A stretch of DNA of 64,000 nt from contig CBDCAU010000010.1 in assembly GCA_965214115.1 (NCBI GenBank), positions 62,001-126,000 of the forward strand. The letters are read 5' to 3'. Under the pieces are notes generated by a model. It worked only from the letters and a program-made list of their open reading frames with translations. It was not told the DNA's origin and ran no database searches. Made by a program: the position numbers and the translations under genes. The DNA is from Owenweeksia sp965214115. Its GTDB lineage: Bacteria; Bacteroidota; Bacteroidia; Flavobacteriales; Schleiferiaceae. Below are positions 26,554-35,288 of the stretch, piece after piece. The stretch's first letter is position 1. Each line of letters opens with the position of its first letter.

Positions 26554-26883
26554 AAGGGCAAAAAATACGTTTGTTGCTGTAAACGCGCTAAATTACACAT
26601 TTATTCCAATGCGCAGATTGGCGGTGAGGGAGTTATTCACAAAGGAATTGACGAATAGTTCGATTTTGGAAGGGCGATTTTTTTAAAGCTTGCAGAACCT
26701 TGTACGGTTTTATTTTCAAACTCATTTTATTGGAATATCAAAAAGAGGGACCACTTCCCTCCCATCCTGTAAAAACATTTTCTGCTTTGCCGTTTTTAGC
26801 GAGTTTTGCACGCCGCCAAAAAAGACCATTTCGTTTGTCGAAAAGCGAAATCCGTGGGGCAAAACTATTTTAAAAAACTGGAA
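26554..26883. other. Divergent intergenic region between the PorE-like gene and tpiA
   Basis: 330 bp of AT-rich sequence. Short open frames on both strands have no convincing start context or composition. A near-consensus -7 (TATTTTTTG, one base too long) precedes the PorE-like ATG by 5 nt on the minus strand. Nothing clear was found for tpiA. Confidence 0.4.
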
Positions 26884-27654
26884 ATGCGAAAAAAAATAAT
26901 AGCTGGAAATTGGAAAATGAACCACGTTCCAAAAGAAGGCCTACCATTGATTCAGAAAATATCAAATTTCTGTGAAGAATTTGATTCCGAAAAAATTGAA
27001 ATTCTCATTGCGCCTCCAATGCCTTATTTGAGCGAAGCCGCCGAAAGATGTTTGGATAAAAAATTGAACATTTCTTCTCAAAATTGCAGTGACCAAAAAT
27101 CAGGTGCTTATACCGGCGAAGTCAGCGCGGAAATGATAAAATCTTGCGGTGCGGATTTTACTTTGATTGGCCACTCGGAGCGGCGCGAATATTACGACGA
27201 TACCGATGAATTCATCAATGGGAAACTAAAAATGGCGATGGCCGAAAACTTAGCGCCCATATTTTGCGTGGGCGAAAAACTGGAAGAGCGCAAAGCCGAA
27301 AACCATCGCCAAAAAGTGGCGGAGCAATTGCGAAATGGCTTGGCGGGATTTTCAGAAAAAGATTTGAAAAATTTGATTATTGCCTACGAGCCGGTTTGGG
27401 CCATTGGCGCCGGCGAAACCGCCAGCCCAGAACAGGCGCAGGAAATGCACGCTTTTATACGAGATTGGCTATATGAAAATTACTCGTCGGAATTGGCGGA
27501 AGAGACCTCGATTTTATACGGCGGTTCAGTAAAACCCGACAATGCACAGGATATTTTTGGGCAACCCGATGTGGACGGTGGTTTGATTGGCGGCGCCAGT
27601 TTACAATACGATTCATTCACGGAATTGATAAAAATCGGAGATGAAATTTTGTGA
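26884..27654 (+). CDS. tpiA: Triose-phosphate isomerase
   Basis: 256 residues, full length. Catalytic residues are visible: Lys11 in G-N-W-K-M-N, the histidine in I-G-H-S-E-R-R and the glutamate in A-Y-E-P-V-W-A-I-G. The phosphate loop is Y-G-G-S-V-K-P and L-I-G-G-A-S-L. The ATG at 26884 gives the exact family N-terminus. It overlaps prmA by one base (TGATG), so the two are coupled. Confidence 0.96.
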   Translation: MRKKIIAGNWKMNHVPKEGLPLIQKISNFCEEFDSEKIEILIAPPMPYLSEAAERCLDKKLNISSQNCSDQKSGAYTGEVSAEMIKSCGADFTLIGHSERREYYDDTDEFINGKLKMAMAENLAPIFCVGEKLEERKAENHRQKVAEQLRNGLAGFSEKDLKNLIIAYEPVWAIGAGETASPEQAQEMHAFIRDWLYENYSSELAEETSILYGGSVKPDNAQDIFGQPDVDGGLIGGASLQYDSFTELIKIGDEIL

Positions 27655-28490
27655 TGGAGAACTTCTTGGAAATTGATTTTAAAATCGAGCCGACCGAACC
27701 GGGGCGCGATATTTTGTTGGCCGTTTTGGATGGTTTAAATTACGATTCGTTTCAAGAAACGGAAGAGGGTTTAAAGGCTTATATTTTAGAAGAAAGTTTT
27801 GATGAAAATCAATTGAAGAATTTACCCCTTTTTAAAACTAAAGAATTCAAGATTTCTTTTCAAAAAGAAAAGCTCGAAAACCGAAATTGGAATGAAGAAT
27901 GGGAAACGTTTTATGACCCTATTTTTATAGATGAAAAAATACATATTCGTGCGCCTTTTCATCCGAAAAAGCAGGAATTTCCCATCGAGGTTTTGATAAC
28001 TCCCAAGATGAGTTTTGGTACGGGCCACCATCAAACCACGCGGCTGATGGCGCAGCAAATGTTGCAAATGGATTTTACCGGAAAAACCGTTTTGGATATG
28101 GGCACGGGAACGGGGGTATTGGCAATTTTGGCCGAAAAGCTCGGCGCCAAAAAAATAGCTGCCATCGACAATTTTGAATGGGCCGTGGAAAATACCCGTG
28201 AAAATGCCGAAGCCAATCATTGTGCGAAAGTGTCTGAATATCTAGGAGATGCGGAAATTTTGGAAAACAAAAAATTCGATATCGTTTTGGCAAACATCAA
28301 CCGAAACGTTCTTTTAGAAGATATGAAAACCTACGCCGAAACGTTACCCACGGGAGGCGAAATGTTGCTGAGCGGTTTTTTGCAAATTGACTTTGAAAAG
28401 ATTCAAAAAGCAGCCACCGATTTAGGTTTTTCGCTGGTTAAAAAAACCGAGGAAAACGACTGGAACTCCGCCCTTTACATCTTGAAATAA
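27654..28490 (+). CDS. prmA: Ribosomal protein L11 methyltransferase
   Basis: 278 residues. The N-terminal substrate-recognition part (1-95) is followed by the SAM domain: F-G-T-G-H-H-Q-T-T (about 120), V-L-D-M-G-T-G-T-G-V-L-A-I-L (143-156) and the N-I-N-R-N catalytic loop. It trimethylates ribosomal protein L11. A GTG one codon upstream is possible. Downstream, the large exported protein gene starts 5 nt after the stop, suggesting one operon with tpiA. Confidence 0.93.
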   Translation: MENFLEIDFKIEPTEPGRDILLAVLDGLNYDSFQETEEGLKAYILEESFDENQLKNLPLFKTKEFKISFQKEKLENRNWNEEWETFYDPIFIDEKIHIRAPFHPKKQEFPIEVLITPKMSFGTGHHQTTRLMAQQMLQMDFTGKTVLDMGTGTGVLAILAEKLGAKKIAAIDNFEWAVENTRENAEANHCAKVSEYLGDAEILENKKFDIVLANINRNVLLEDMKTYAETLPTGGEMLLSGFLQIDFEKIQKAATDLGFSLVKKTEENDWNSALYILK

Positions 28491-28495
28491 CATTG

Positions 28496-31400
28496 ATGAA
28501 AAAATTCACTCTACTCTTTTTTACGTTGGTTTTTTCCACTTCGATCTTGGCGCAGCGGTTGAAGCAATTCTCTTCTGAGAAAGAGGGCTACTTGGCCGAT
28601 ATGCGCGAATTTTTGACCAAAGAAACCGATGCCGACAAAAAAGACGTTATCGAACCCCTGCTTTTCGACTTTGCGGCGGTGTGGCAAACCGAGGCCGTGG
28701 CACCCGCCGAAGTCAAGGAAATCGTGCAGATTTCAAATAACCTCTTACGGAAAAGAGTGACCCAATTTGTGGCTTGGCGCGATTTTTTGAAAGTTATCAT
28801 CCATTTGGAAAACAATGAAGATGAGAAACTTACGCTGCCGTGGCTGGAAGATTTGCGCAAGCTGAGCGATGAAAAACCGGGTCGTTTCAGCTCGGATTAT
28901 TTACAGGTTTCGCGCTTGCTTTTTTATGAAAATATTTTCTATGACGATGGCCGGATTCGGTGGAAAGCGGAAAACGGCGACTACGAATTTGACTTTGATG
29001 GCGAACCGATTTTCACTTTTGAAATGCTCGATGTTTGGGGCTATTTCAAGGATGACAGCACTTTAATCGAAGCGACGGCCGGCACGTTTTATCCGCGCCA
29101 AAACCTGTTCAAAGGCGACGGCGGCTTCGTCTATTTTACCCGCGCTGGGTTGAGCGAAGATTCGGCCAACGTGGAGCTTTCCAACTATTATATTCAAACG
29201 GATAAGTCTGACTTTGAGGCTGATAGCGTTATTCTAACTACTGAACTTTTCTTCAAAGAACCCGTGCTCGGCAGTTTTCAAGAAAAACTGACCAGTCAAG
29301 GCGGCCGCAAGGGAACGTTCCCGAGGTTCGCCTCTTATCGCAAAGATTTGGTGGTGAAAAACATCGTGAAAGGCGCGAATTATTCCGGTGGGTTTTCGAT
29401 GCTCGGCTCGCGATTTTACGGCAGCGGCACCCCTGAAAAAAAGGCAAATATTCAATTTACTTATGAAGGAAAAGAAGTGATGAAAGTGCAGGCCGAGCGA
29501 TTTTTGCTGCGGGAAGACAAGGTGGAATCCGAGGAGGCCGAGGTGACTTTGCGACTGGAGGAGGATAGTGTTTATCACCCAAAAGTCACGATGCGCTTCC
29601 TGCCTGAAATCCGCCAAGTGAACATCATCCGCTTTAACGAAGGGCTTGGACAAAGTTCATTTTCAAACACTTACCACGATTTGGATATGATGTTTGAGCG
29701 GCTGACCTGGAAAATCGACGAGCCGCAGATGTACATCGGCAACATCAATTTGGGCGCGGAATCCCCCGTATTTTTTGAATCCAAAAATTACTTTAGAGGC
29801 GAGCGCTACGCGGCCATCGGTGGCTTGGATCTGGAAAATCCATTAGTACGGCTAAAGCGGATGGGCGATGCCTATGGCGACAGATTTATCGCCATCGAGG
29901 ACGTTGCCCGCTTTATGCGGATGGACGTGCAAAACGCCCATATTTTTATGTTGAATATGTACGTGATGGGTTTTGTGGATTACGACGTGAATTCGCGCCA
30001 AGCGCAAGTATCGGACAAGACTTTTGAGTACGTTTTAAACAATAAAAAGGAGCGCGACTATGACGTAATCCGCTTTGTATCAAACCTTTCACAGGGCAGC
30101 AATGCGCGCCTGAGCTTATTGAATTACGATATGGAAATCACGGGAATCCGCGCCATCGCGCTCAGTGATTCCCAGCAAGTGGGCCTCTTCCCGACCGGCG
30201 GAAAAATCACGGTACACAAAGATTTGAACTTCGACTTCGACGGGCGGATTTCGGCGGGTCGGTTCAGTTATTGGGGCGAGCTTTTCAAGTTCAATTACGA
30301 CCAGTTCCGTATTAATATGGACGAGATCGACTCGATGCGTTTCAAGGTGGAAAGTTTTAAAGAAAACAATTTGGGGCGGCGGGAATTGGTGAACGTAAAG
30401 ACTGTGCTTCAAGGACTTACGGGCGAACTTCTGATTGACGACCCGCGCAACAAATCGGGGGCGCAAGACTTGCCGCAGTATCCCATTTTTAAATCGGCCA
30501 AAAATTCCTACGTGTATTACGATAAGAAAAGCATCCACGGCGGCGCCTACAATCGCGAAGAATTTTATGTGGAATTGGAGCCGTTCGAGATTGACAGTTT
30601 GGACAAATCTTCGACCCAAGGGATCAAGTTTGCCGGCCGATTTACCAGCGCGGGCATTTTTCCAGATTTACAACAAACGCTTACCGTTCAGGAAGATTAT
30701 TCGCTGGGGTTCACCACCTTAACACCTGAAAACGGGCTGGCGGCCTACGGCGGAAAAGGCACTTTTACCAATCAAATCTCGCTGAGCAACAAGGGTTTGC
30801 GCGGCAAGGGACGGATTGATTATCTGAATTCTGTCGCCAATTCCGACGAGTTTTTGTTTTTTCCTGATTCTACCAATGGTCTGGCAAAGGATTACGAAAT
30901 CACGGAATCGGGACTGACGCCACACGTTTTAGGGACCAACGTGAATTTACATTGGGAACCAAAAAACGACGTATTATATACTACTTCCAAAAAGGAATCG
31001 CCCTTTGCTATGTATGACAACGTGGGGATGCGCGCTACGGGAACGCTGGCACACAGCCCCAGCGACTTGCGCGGAAAGGGATTACTGGAATTTCTAAATG
31101 CCGAAACGCGGAGCAAAGATTACCTTTTTGAAAAGCGAAAATTTTCATCGGATGAATTGGCGTTTCAAGTGCGTGCCAATGTAGATTCAGATTGGGGTTT
31201 TTCGATGAAAAATGCCAACGGAAAAGTGGATTTTGACAAACAAAAAGGTGATTTTTATTTGAATGATCCCGCCGATTATTTCAGCTTTCCCGCCAATAAG
31301 TACATCTGCTATATGGATTATGCTTTATGGCAGATTCCGCAAAAAGCGGTGAGCGTGGAAAAGACCGGCAGCCAATCTTCCAGCAAAATGGTGAGCACGC

Positions 31401-32908
31401 TGGCCGAGCAAGATTCCCTGCAATTTGTGGCCGACCGGACGAAATTTTTCTTGGAAAGTTCGCTGTTGGAATCTTTTGACGTTCCGAATATCGACGTGGC
31501 TGATGCCAGTATTTTTCCCGACACGGGCTATGTGGCGATTGAAAAAAACGCCAAAATGCGCACCTTGAACAATGCCGCGATAACCGCCAACCGAACGACC
31601 AAATTCCACGAGTTTTACGGCTCGGTAGTGGACATCCAAGGGCGCAAAAGTTACACGGCCTTAGGCGATTACGAATATTTGGACAAGGACGGCACACCGT
31701 GGCCGGTACGTTTTCACGAGATAAAAGTAGACCCCAAAACGCTGACCACCTTGGGCAAGGCGCGGGTGGAAAAGTCCGAGGATTTTTATATGAGTCCGTA
31801 CTTTGCTTATTTCGGAAACGTAGGTTTGGAAGCCGACCGCAAAGCGCTGGCTTTTAGGGGCGAAACGCATATTGACGCGAATTGCCCGTCCATTTCCACG
31901 GATTGGTTTGCGTTTGAAAGTATCCTCGATCCGGATAATATCGTGATTAATTTGCCCGAGGTGGATCCCGATGACAAGACCAAAACTTTGGCGAACGGCG
32001 TGTATTTGGCCTCGGATTCCATCGCGAGTTACGCGGCTTTTCTTTCTAAGAACGTGAGCCCCGCTGACAAACAGATGTTTTTTGCCAACGGGAAGTTATT
32101 TTTTGACGAGGAAATCGGCGGTTACGTCATCACCACGGCAGAGCGGATGAAGAACGAAAATGCGCGCGGCAATTATTTGACGCTCAACACTATAGAATGC
32201 ACGTTGTACGGCGAGGGTGAAATGAGCATCGGCGATGGGCAGAGTCAATTGGAGGTAAACACTTGGGGTGCCATTGATTACGACCTTAATACCGATGATC
32301 TTTTGATGGATTTGGTGCTCGGGTTGGATTTTCCTTTCAATGATAAAATCGCGGAATTGATGGCGAACCGCATCAATAAAGAGACGCTTTTGGAAGGGAC
32401 GGATTTTAGCCGCCCAGCCTTCAAAACGGCTGTGAACGAAGAACTTAAAGAAAAAGACCGCAAGGAATTCAACCAAGACATTGAAGACTACGGCGCGCCC
32501 GATGAACTGCCCGATGAACTCCAACATACCTTGCTGTTTTCGGATTTGGTCTTGCAGTGGTCGCCCGAATCCATTTCTTTTCTATCGGACGGCAAAATCG
32601 GTTTGGGCGGAGCGGATAAGTATTTGGTAAACAAAATGTTGGGTGGCTATTTTGAACTTCAGCGCAAGCGGCGCGGCGATGAATTGTACATTTATTTAGA
32701 GCCCGACCGCAGCACTTTTTATTACATCGAATACAAGCGGAACATTATGAGCATGTATTCCAACGACGAAGCGGTGATGACGGTAATCAAGGAAATGGAT
32801 TTGAAAGACCGCCGGAATGACGTGAAAGGAAAACCGGTATTTACTTACACCATCGGGACAAAAGGGAAAATGAACCGTTTTTTGACACAAATGGAGAAGT
32901 TTGAGTGA
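28496..32908 (+). CDS. Very large exported protein of unknown function (1470 residues)
   Basis: The signal peptide is M-K-K-F-T-L-L-F-F-T-L-V-F-S-T-S-I-L-A-Q. An alpha-helical region follows to about 140, then a long run of beta-rich segments, many of the form G-x-F-x-Y-x-G or Y-G-G-K-G-T-F, with repeated F-D-G/G-K-G-T elements. Alternating hydrophobic strands recall an extended beta-helix or beta-taco such as OstA/AsmA-type proteins, but that is a guess. There is no C-terminal type IX sorting signal and no lipobox. The ATG at 28496 is used. Homologs likely exist in the phylum; none named here. It ends 50 nt before the restriction-modification cassette. Confidence 0.8.
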   Translation: MKKFTLLFFTLVFSTSILAQRLKQFSSEKEGYLADMREFLTKETDADKKDVIEPLLFDFAAVWQTEAVAPAEVKEIVQISNNLLRKRVTQFVAWRDFLKVIIHLENNEDEKLTLPWLEDLRKLSDEKPGRFSSDYLQVSRLLFYENIFYDDGRIRWKAENGDYEFDFDGEPIFTFEMLDVWGYFKDDSTLIEATAGTFYPRQNLFKGDGGFVYFTRAGLSEDSANVELSNYYIQTDKSDFEADSVILTTELFFKEPVLGSFQEKLTSQGGRKGTFPRFASYRKDLVVKNIVKGANYSGGFSMLGSRFYGSGTPEKKANIQFTYEGKEVMKVQAERFLLREDKVESEEAEVTLRLEEDSVYHPKVTMRFLPEIRQVNIIRFNEGLGQSSFSNTYHDLDMMFERLTWKIDEPQMYIGNINLGAESPVFFESKNYFRGERYAAIGGLDLENPLVRLKRMGDAYGDRFIAIEDVARFMRMDVQNAHIFMLNMYVMGFVDYDVNSRQAQVSDKTFEYVLNNKKERDYDVIRFVSNLSQGSNARLSLLNYDMEITGIRAIALSDSQQVGLFPTGGKITVHKDLNFDFDGRISAGRFSYWGELFKFNYDQFRINMDEIDSMRFKVESFKENNLGRRELVNVKTVLQGLTGELLIDDPRNKSGAQDLPQYPIFKSAKNSYVYYDKKSIHGGAYNREEFYVELEPFEIDSLDKSSTQGIKFAGRFTSAGIFPDLQQTLTVQEDYSLGFTTLTPENGLAAYGGKGTFTNQISLSNKGLRGKGRIDYLNSVANSDEFLFFPDSTNGLAKDYEITESGLTPHVLGTNVNLHWEPKNDVLYTTSKKESPFAMYDNVGMRATGTLAHSPSDLRGKGLLEFLNAETRSKDYLFEKRKFSSDELAFQVRANVDSDWGFSMKNANGKVDFDKQKGDFYLNDPADYFSFPANKYICYMDYALWQIPQKAVSVEKTGSQSSSKMVSTLAEQDSLQFVADRTKFFLESSLLESFDVPNIDVADASIFPDTGYVAIEKNAKMRTLNNAAITANRTTKFHEFYGSVVDIQGRKSYTALGDYEYLDKDGTPWPVRFHEIKVDPKTLTTLGKARVEKSEDFYMSPYFAYFGNVGLEADRKALAFRGETHIDANCPSISTDWFAFESILDPDNIVINLPEVDPDDKTKTLANGVYLASDSIASYAAFLSKNVSPADKQMFFANGKLFFDEEIGGYVITTAERMKNENARGNYLTLNTIECTLYGEGEMSIGDGQSQLEVNTWGAIDYDLNTDDLLMDLVLGLDFPFNDKIAELMANRINKETLLEGTDFSRPAFKTAVNEELKEKDRKEFNQDIEDYGAPDELPDELQHTLLFSDLVLQWSPESISFLSDGKIGLGGADKYLVNKMLGGYFELQRKRRGDELYIYLEPDRSTFYYIEYKRNIMSMYSNDEAVMTVIKEMDLKDRRNDVKGKPVFTYTIGTKGKMNRFLTQMEKFE

Positions 32909-32914
32909 GGGGGT

Positions 32915-32931
32915 TATTCCAATATGGAATA
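32915..32931. promoter_or_regulatory. Dyad operator upstream of the Cro-like regulator gene
   Basis: TATTCCA-ATA-TGGAATA has perfect 7-bp arms and a 3-bp centre. It ends 15 bp before the -7 element, so it covers the place where a -33 element would lie. It is a candidate autoregulatory site for the regulator encoded just downstream. Confidence 0.6.
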
Positions 32932-32946
32932 GCAGGGCTTTCTGTT

Positions 32947-32954
32947 TAATCTTG
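32947..32954 (+). promoter_or_regulatory. -7 element (TAATCTTG) of the restriction-modification cassette
   Basis: One mismatch to TAnnTTTG. It ends 4 nt before the ATG at 32959, implying a leaderless regulator mRNA, as seen for several controller proteins of type II systems. Confidence 0.5.
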
Positions 32955-32958
32955 CCTT

Positions 32959-33192
32959 ATGAAACGGCAGGAATCTAAAGAAGAACTGGAACTTCGCAAA
33001 CGCCTGATTGCGCTTCGAGAGGCTGCTGGTCTTACGCAGATGCAAGTCGAGAAAAGTGGCATTGTTTCGCAAAGTCAGCTTTCCAAATTAGAAAATGGCG
33101 ATTTGAGATTGAGTTTCTTGCTGGCACTCAAACTGGTTCGATTTTACAAAGCCGACCTTTCTGATTTAATATCAAACCAAACCAGCCGATGA
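32959..33192 (+). CDS. Xre/Cro-family regulator, candidate R-M controller protein
   Basis: 77 residues, all one helix-turn-helix domain: L-R-K-R-L-I-A-L-R-E-A-A-G-L-T-Q-M-Q-V-E, then V-S-Q-S-Q-L-S-K-L-E-N-G-D. The size and fold are those of C proteins, which time expression of the endonuclease relative to the methyltransferase. Its stop overlaps the next ATG by 4 nt (ATGA). The dyad upstream and the order regulator-nuclease-methylase support the reading. The cassette is visibly richer in A+T than its neighbours. Confidence 0.8.
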   Translation: MKRQESKEELELRKRLIALREAAGLTQMQVEKSGIVSQSQLSKLENGDLRLSFLLALKLVRFYKADLSDLISNQTSR

Positions 33193-33986
33193 AAGACTTA
33201 GCCAAGTTTTGCATTCGGCATATGATGAGCAAAGATGTTGTCCGCGAATTTTTTGAAATTAATAATTTGAAATTTTCGGCAAGTTTTAGCTATGAAAAAT
33301 TGGCTAATTTTTATGATGACAAAGCCCCTTTAGATTTTCGCATAGATTCTGTTAGAAACTTTCTGCGGCACAAGTGGAATTCGGAAAACATAGCGTTCCA
33401 TTTGAGAAATTTACAATCTGAAAAACTGACGGGTCATTCATGGCATAATGCCGCCCCCTCTCGGTTGCATCTTTCTTTTCAAGATAAAGTAAGGAATTTC
33501 ATAAACGATAAAAGCGATTTGGAACAGTTGATTCAAATTGGCAGCGATGTGATGAAACACGAATACTTTATGGTTGCCGCGCACGATTTATGCGAATCGA
33601 CTATCATCGCCCAATTTGAAGATACCATCCCTCCCCTACGCGCTAAGTCCATCGCCGATTTTGTTTTCAAAGGAATCCCCTACGATTTGAAAAACACCAA
33701 TTATTTCAGAGGATGGGATAAAAATTCCGCGAACAAAAATCCAAAGAAACTGGCGGTTGAATTATTCGAAGGAGCTGACCCGCAACGGCTTAGAAAGCAG
33801 GCACAAAAATCCCTGAATGGCTGGGGGTTGAATCGATTTTATGTGTTGGTGGAGAATCAAGAACGCTGGCTTAAAGAACCCCAAGGGATTTTGAACGAGT
33901 TGACCGAAAAGTGCAAAACTTTAGGAAAACCAACCGAATATCAGTTTGGGGAATTCCAAATTTATCTTCAACTTGTCGCCTTATAA
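33189..33986 (+). CDS. Candidate type II restriction endonuclease, unrecognised family
   Basis: 265 residues, no family I can name. The strongest catalytic candidate is Asp157 in S-I-A-D-F-V-F followed eight residues later by Asp166-Leu-Lys168 in P-Y-D-L-K-N-T, the spacing and hydrophobic context of a PD-(D/E)XK core. The N-terminal half (1-135) is helical and could be the DNA-recognition part. The position between a controller-like gene (4-nt overlap) and a cytosine-C5 methyltransferase (12 nt downstream) is the best evidence for an endonuclease. It could instead be another nuclease or an accessory protein. Confidence 0.6.
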   Translation: MKDLAKFCIRHMMSKDVVREFFEINNLKFSASFSYEKLANFYDDKAPLDFRIDSVRNFLRHKWNSENIAFHLRNLQSEKLTGHSWHNAAPSRLHLSFQDKVRNFINDKSDLEQLIQIGSDVMKHEYFMVAAHDLCESTIIAQFEDTIPPLRAKSIADFVFKGIPYDLKNTNYFRGWDKNSANKNPKKLAVELFEGADPQRLRKQAQKSLNGWGLNRFYVLVENQERWLKEPQGILNELTEKCKTLGKPTEYQFGEFQIYLQLVAL

Positions 33987-33998
33987 AATTGAGGGACA

Positions 33999-35258
33999 AT
34001 GCGAATTCAAGAAGTTAGCAAGCATTTAAATATTTCTAAAAAGAGAGTGGAAAGACTCATTGCCGAAGGACGACTCTCGGCTGAAAAAAAAAGTGGCATC
34101 ATTCAAATTGATGAAAAAAGCCTGAATAATGTTCAATATGATTTCTTGAATTTTCCGCAAAAAACAGTCGGTAAAGATTTATTTGGAAATGAAGTTTTCA
34201 TCTCGAAAAATGTTGAAAAAAAATCTTTAAAATTCCGCAAAACTCCCAATTGGGTTGCGGTTGAAGATTCTCGTAAGAATCCATCAAAAAGCAACTTAAC
34301 AGCCGCCGACCTCTTTGCTGGTGCGGGTGGTATTTCCAAAGGTTTTGAATGGGCAGGAATTGAGATGATTTGCGGAATGGATTGGTTCAAAGAAGCAGGG
34401 CAAACGTATCGTCGCAATTTTTCACATTCTTTTATAGAAGGTGATATTTCTAAATTAGAAATCAAAGAAAAATTTTATAAAACTGTTCGTGAGAAACTGA
34501 ACGGAAAAGCTTTAAATGTTTTGGCCGGCGGTTTTCCTTGTCAGGGTTTCAGCCTCGCGGGAAACCGCGTGGTAACTGACCCTCGCAATTCTTTGTATTT
34601 GGAAATGTTGGAAATTACAGAAGAATTGCAGCCCGATTTTGTGGTGATGGAAAATGTCAAAGGTTTGCGTTCGATGTTGAAGGGAAAAGTGGAAGAAAAA
34701 ATTATAAGAGATTTAGAAAATATTGGATACAAAGTAGATGTCGCGATTTTGAATGCTGCCGATTATAAAGTTCCTCAAAAAAGAGAGCGTATTATTTTTA
34801 TTGGAAACCGTATAAAAAAAACAAACTTTCATCCGCAGCCCATTTTAACTTCTGATGAATATTTATCTACCAAAAGCGCCATTGAAGATTTGATGGACTT
34901 AGAGGATGATAAAAACTTCAATCATTTCCGCACCAAACATCGACCCGATATTATTGAAAAATTGGCTAAAATTCCAGAAGGTGGAAATTTATATGAAAAT
35001 TATTCAGATGCTTGGAAAAAATGTCCTTGGAATGAACCGTCTTGCACCATAAAAGAAAATCACGGCGGGGTGAATGTACACCCCCGCCGGCCGCGAGTGA
35101 TTACTGCCCGCGAAATGGCGCGGCTGCAAAGTTTTCCCGACGACTTCATTTTTGAGGGGCCAAAAAATAAGCAACTCGTTCAGATTGGGAATGCCGTGCC
35201 GCCACTTTTGGCCAAAGCCATCGGATTGGCGATAAGAAAATCGTATGAAAATTCTTAG
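33999..35258 (+). CDS. DNA cytosine-C5 methyltransferase with N-terminal helix-turn-helix
   Basis: 419 residues. Motif I D-L-F-A-G-A-G-G is at about 106-113, motif IV G-G-F-P-C-Q-G-F-S with the catalytic Cys near 180, motif VI M-E-N-V, motif VIII Q-K-R-E-R-I-I-F-I-G, and motif X Q-I-G-N-A-V-P-P near the end. The order is intact, so it should be active. Residues 1-45 (I-Q-E-V-S-K-H-L-N-I-S-K-K-R-V-E-R-L-I-A) form an excisionase-like HTH, absent from a minimal Dcm, which could let the enzyme repress its own operon. It should protect DNA from the nuclease upstream. The recognition site cannot be read. Confidence 0.92.
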   Translation: MRIQEVSKHLNISKKRVERLIAEGRLSAEKKSGIIQIDEKSLNNVQYDFLNFPQKTVGKDLFGNEVFISKNVEKKSLKFRKTPNWVAVEDSRKNPSKSNLTAADLFAGAGGISKGFEWAGIEMICGMDWFKEAGQTYRRNFSHSFIEGDISKLEIKEKFYKTVREKLNGKALNVLAGGFPCQGFSLAGNRVVTDPRNSLYLEMLEITEELQPDFVVMENVKGLRSMLKGKVEEKIIRDLENIGYKVDVAILNAADYKVPQKRERIIFIGNRIKKTNFHPQPILTSDEYLSTKSAIEDLMDLEDDKNFNHFRTKHRPDIIEKLAKIPEGGNLYENYSDAWKKCPWNEPSCTIKENHGGVNVHPRRPRVITAREMARLQSFPDDFIFEGPKNKQLVQIGNAVPPLLAKAIGLAIRKSYENS

Positions 35259-35274
35259 GTTTTTAGCCGCGCCG

Positions 35275-35282
35275 TACCTTTG
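35275..35282 (+). promoter_or_regulatory. -7 element (TACCTTTG) for the cupin gene
   Basis: Exact TAnnTTTG match 6 nt before the ATG at 35289, so a near-leaderless transcript is likely. Confidence 0.5.
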
Positions 35283-35288
35283 CCCCTT

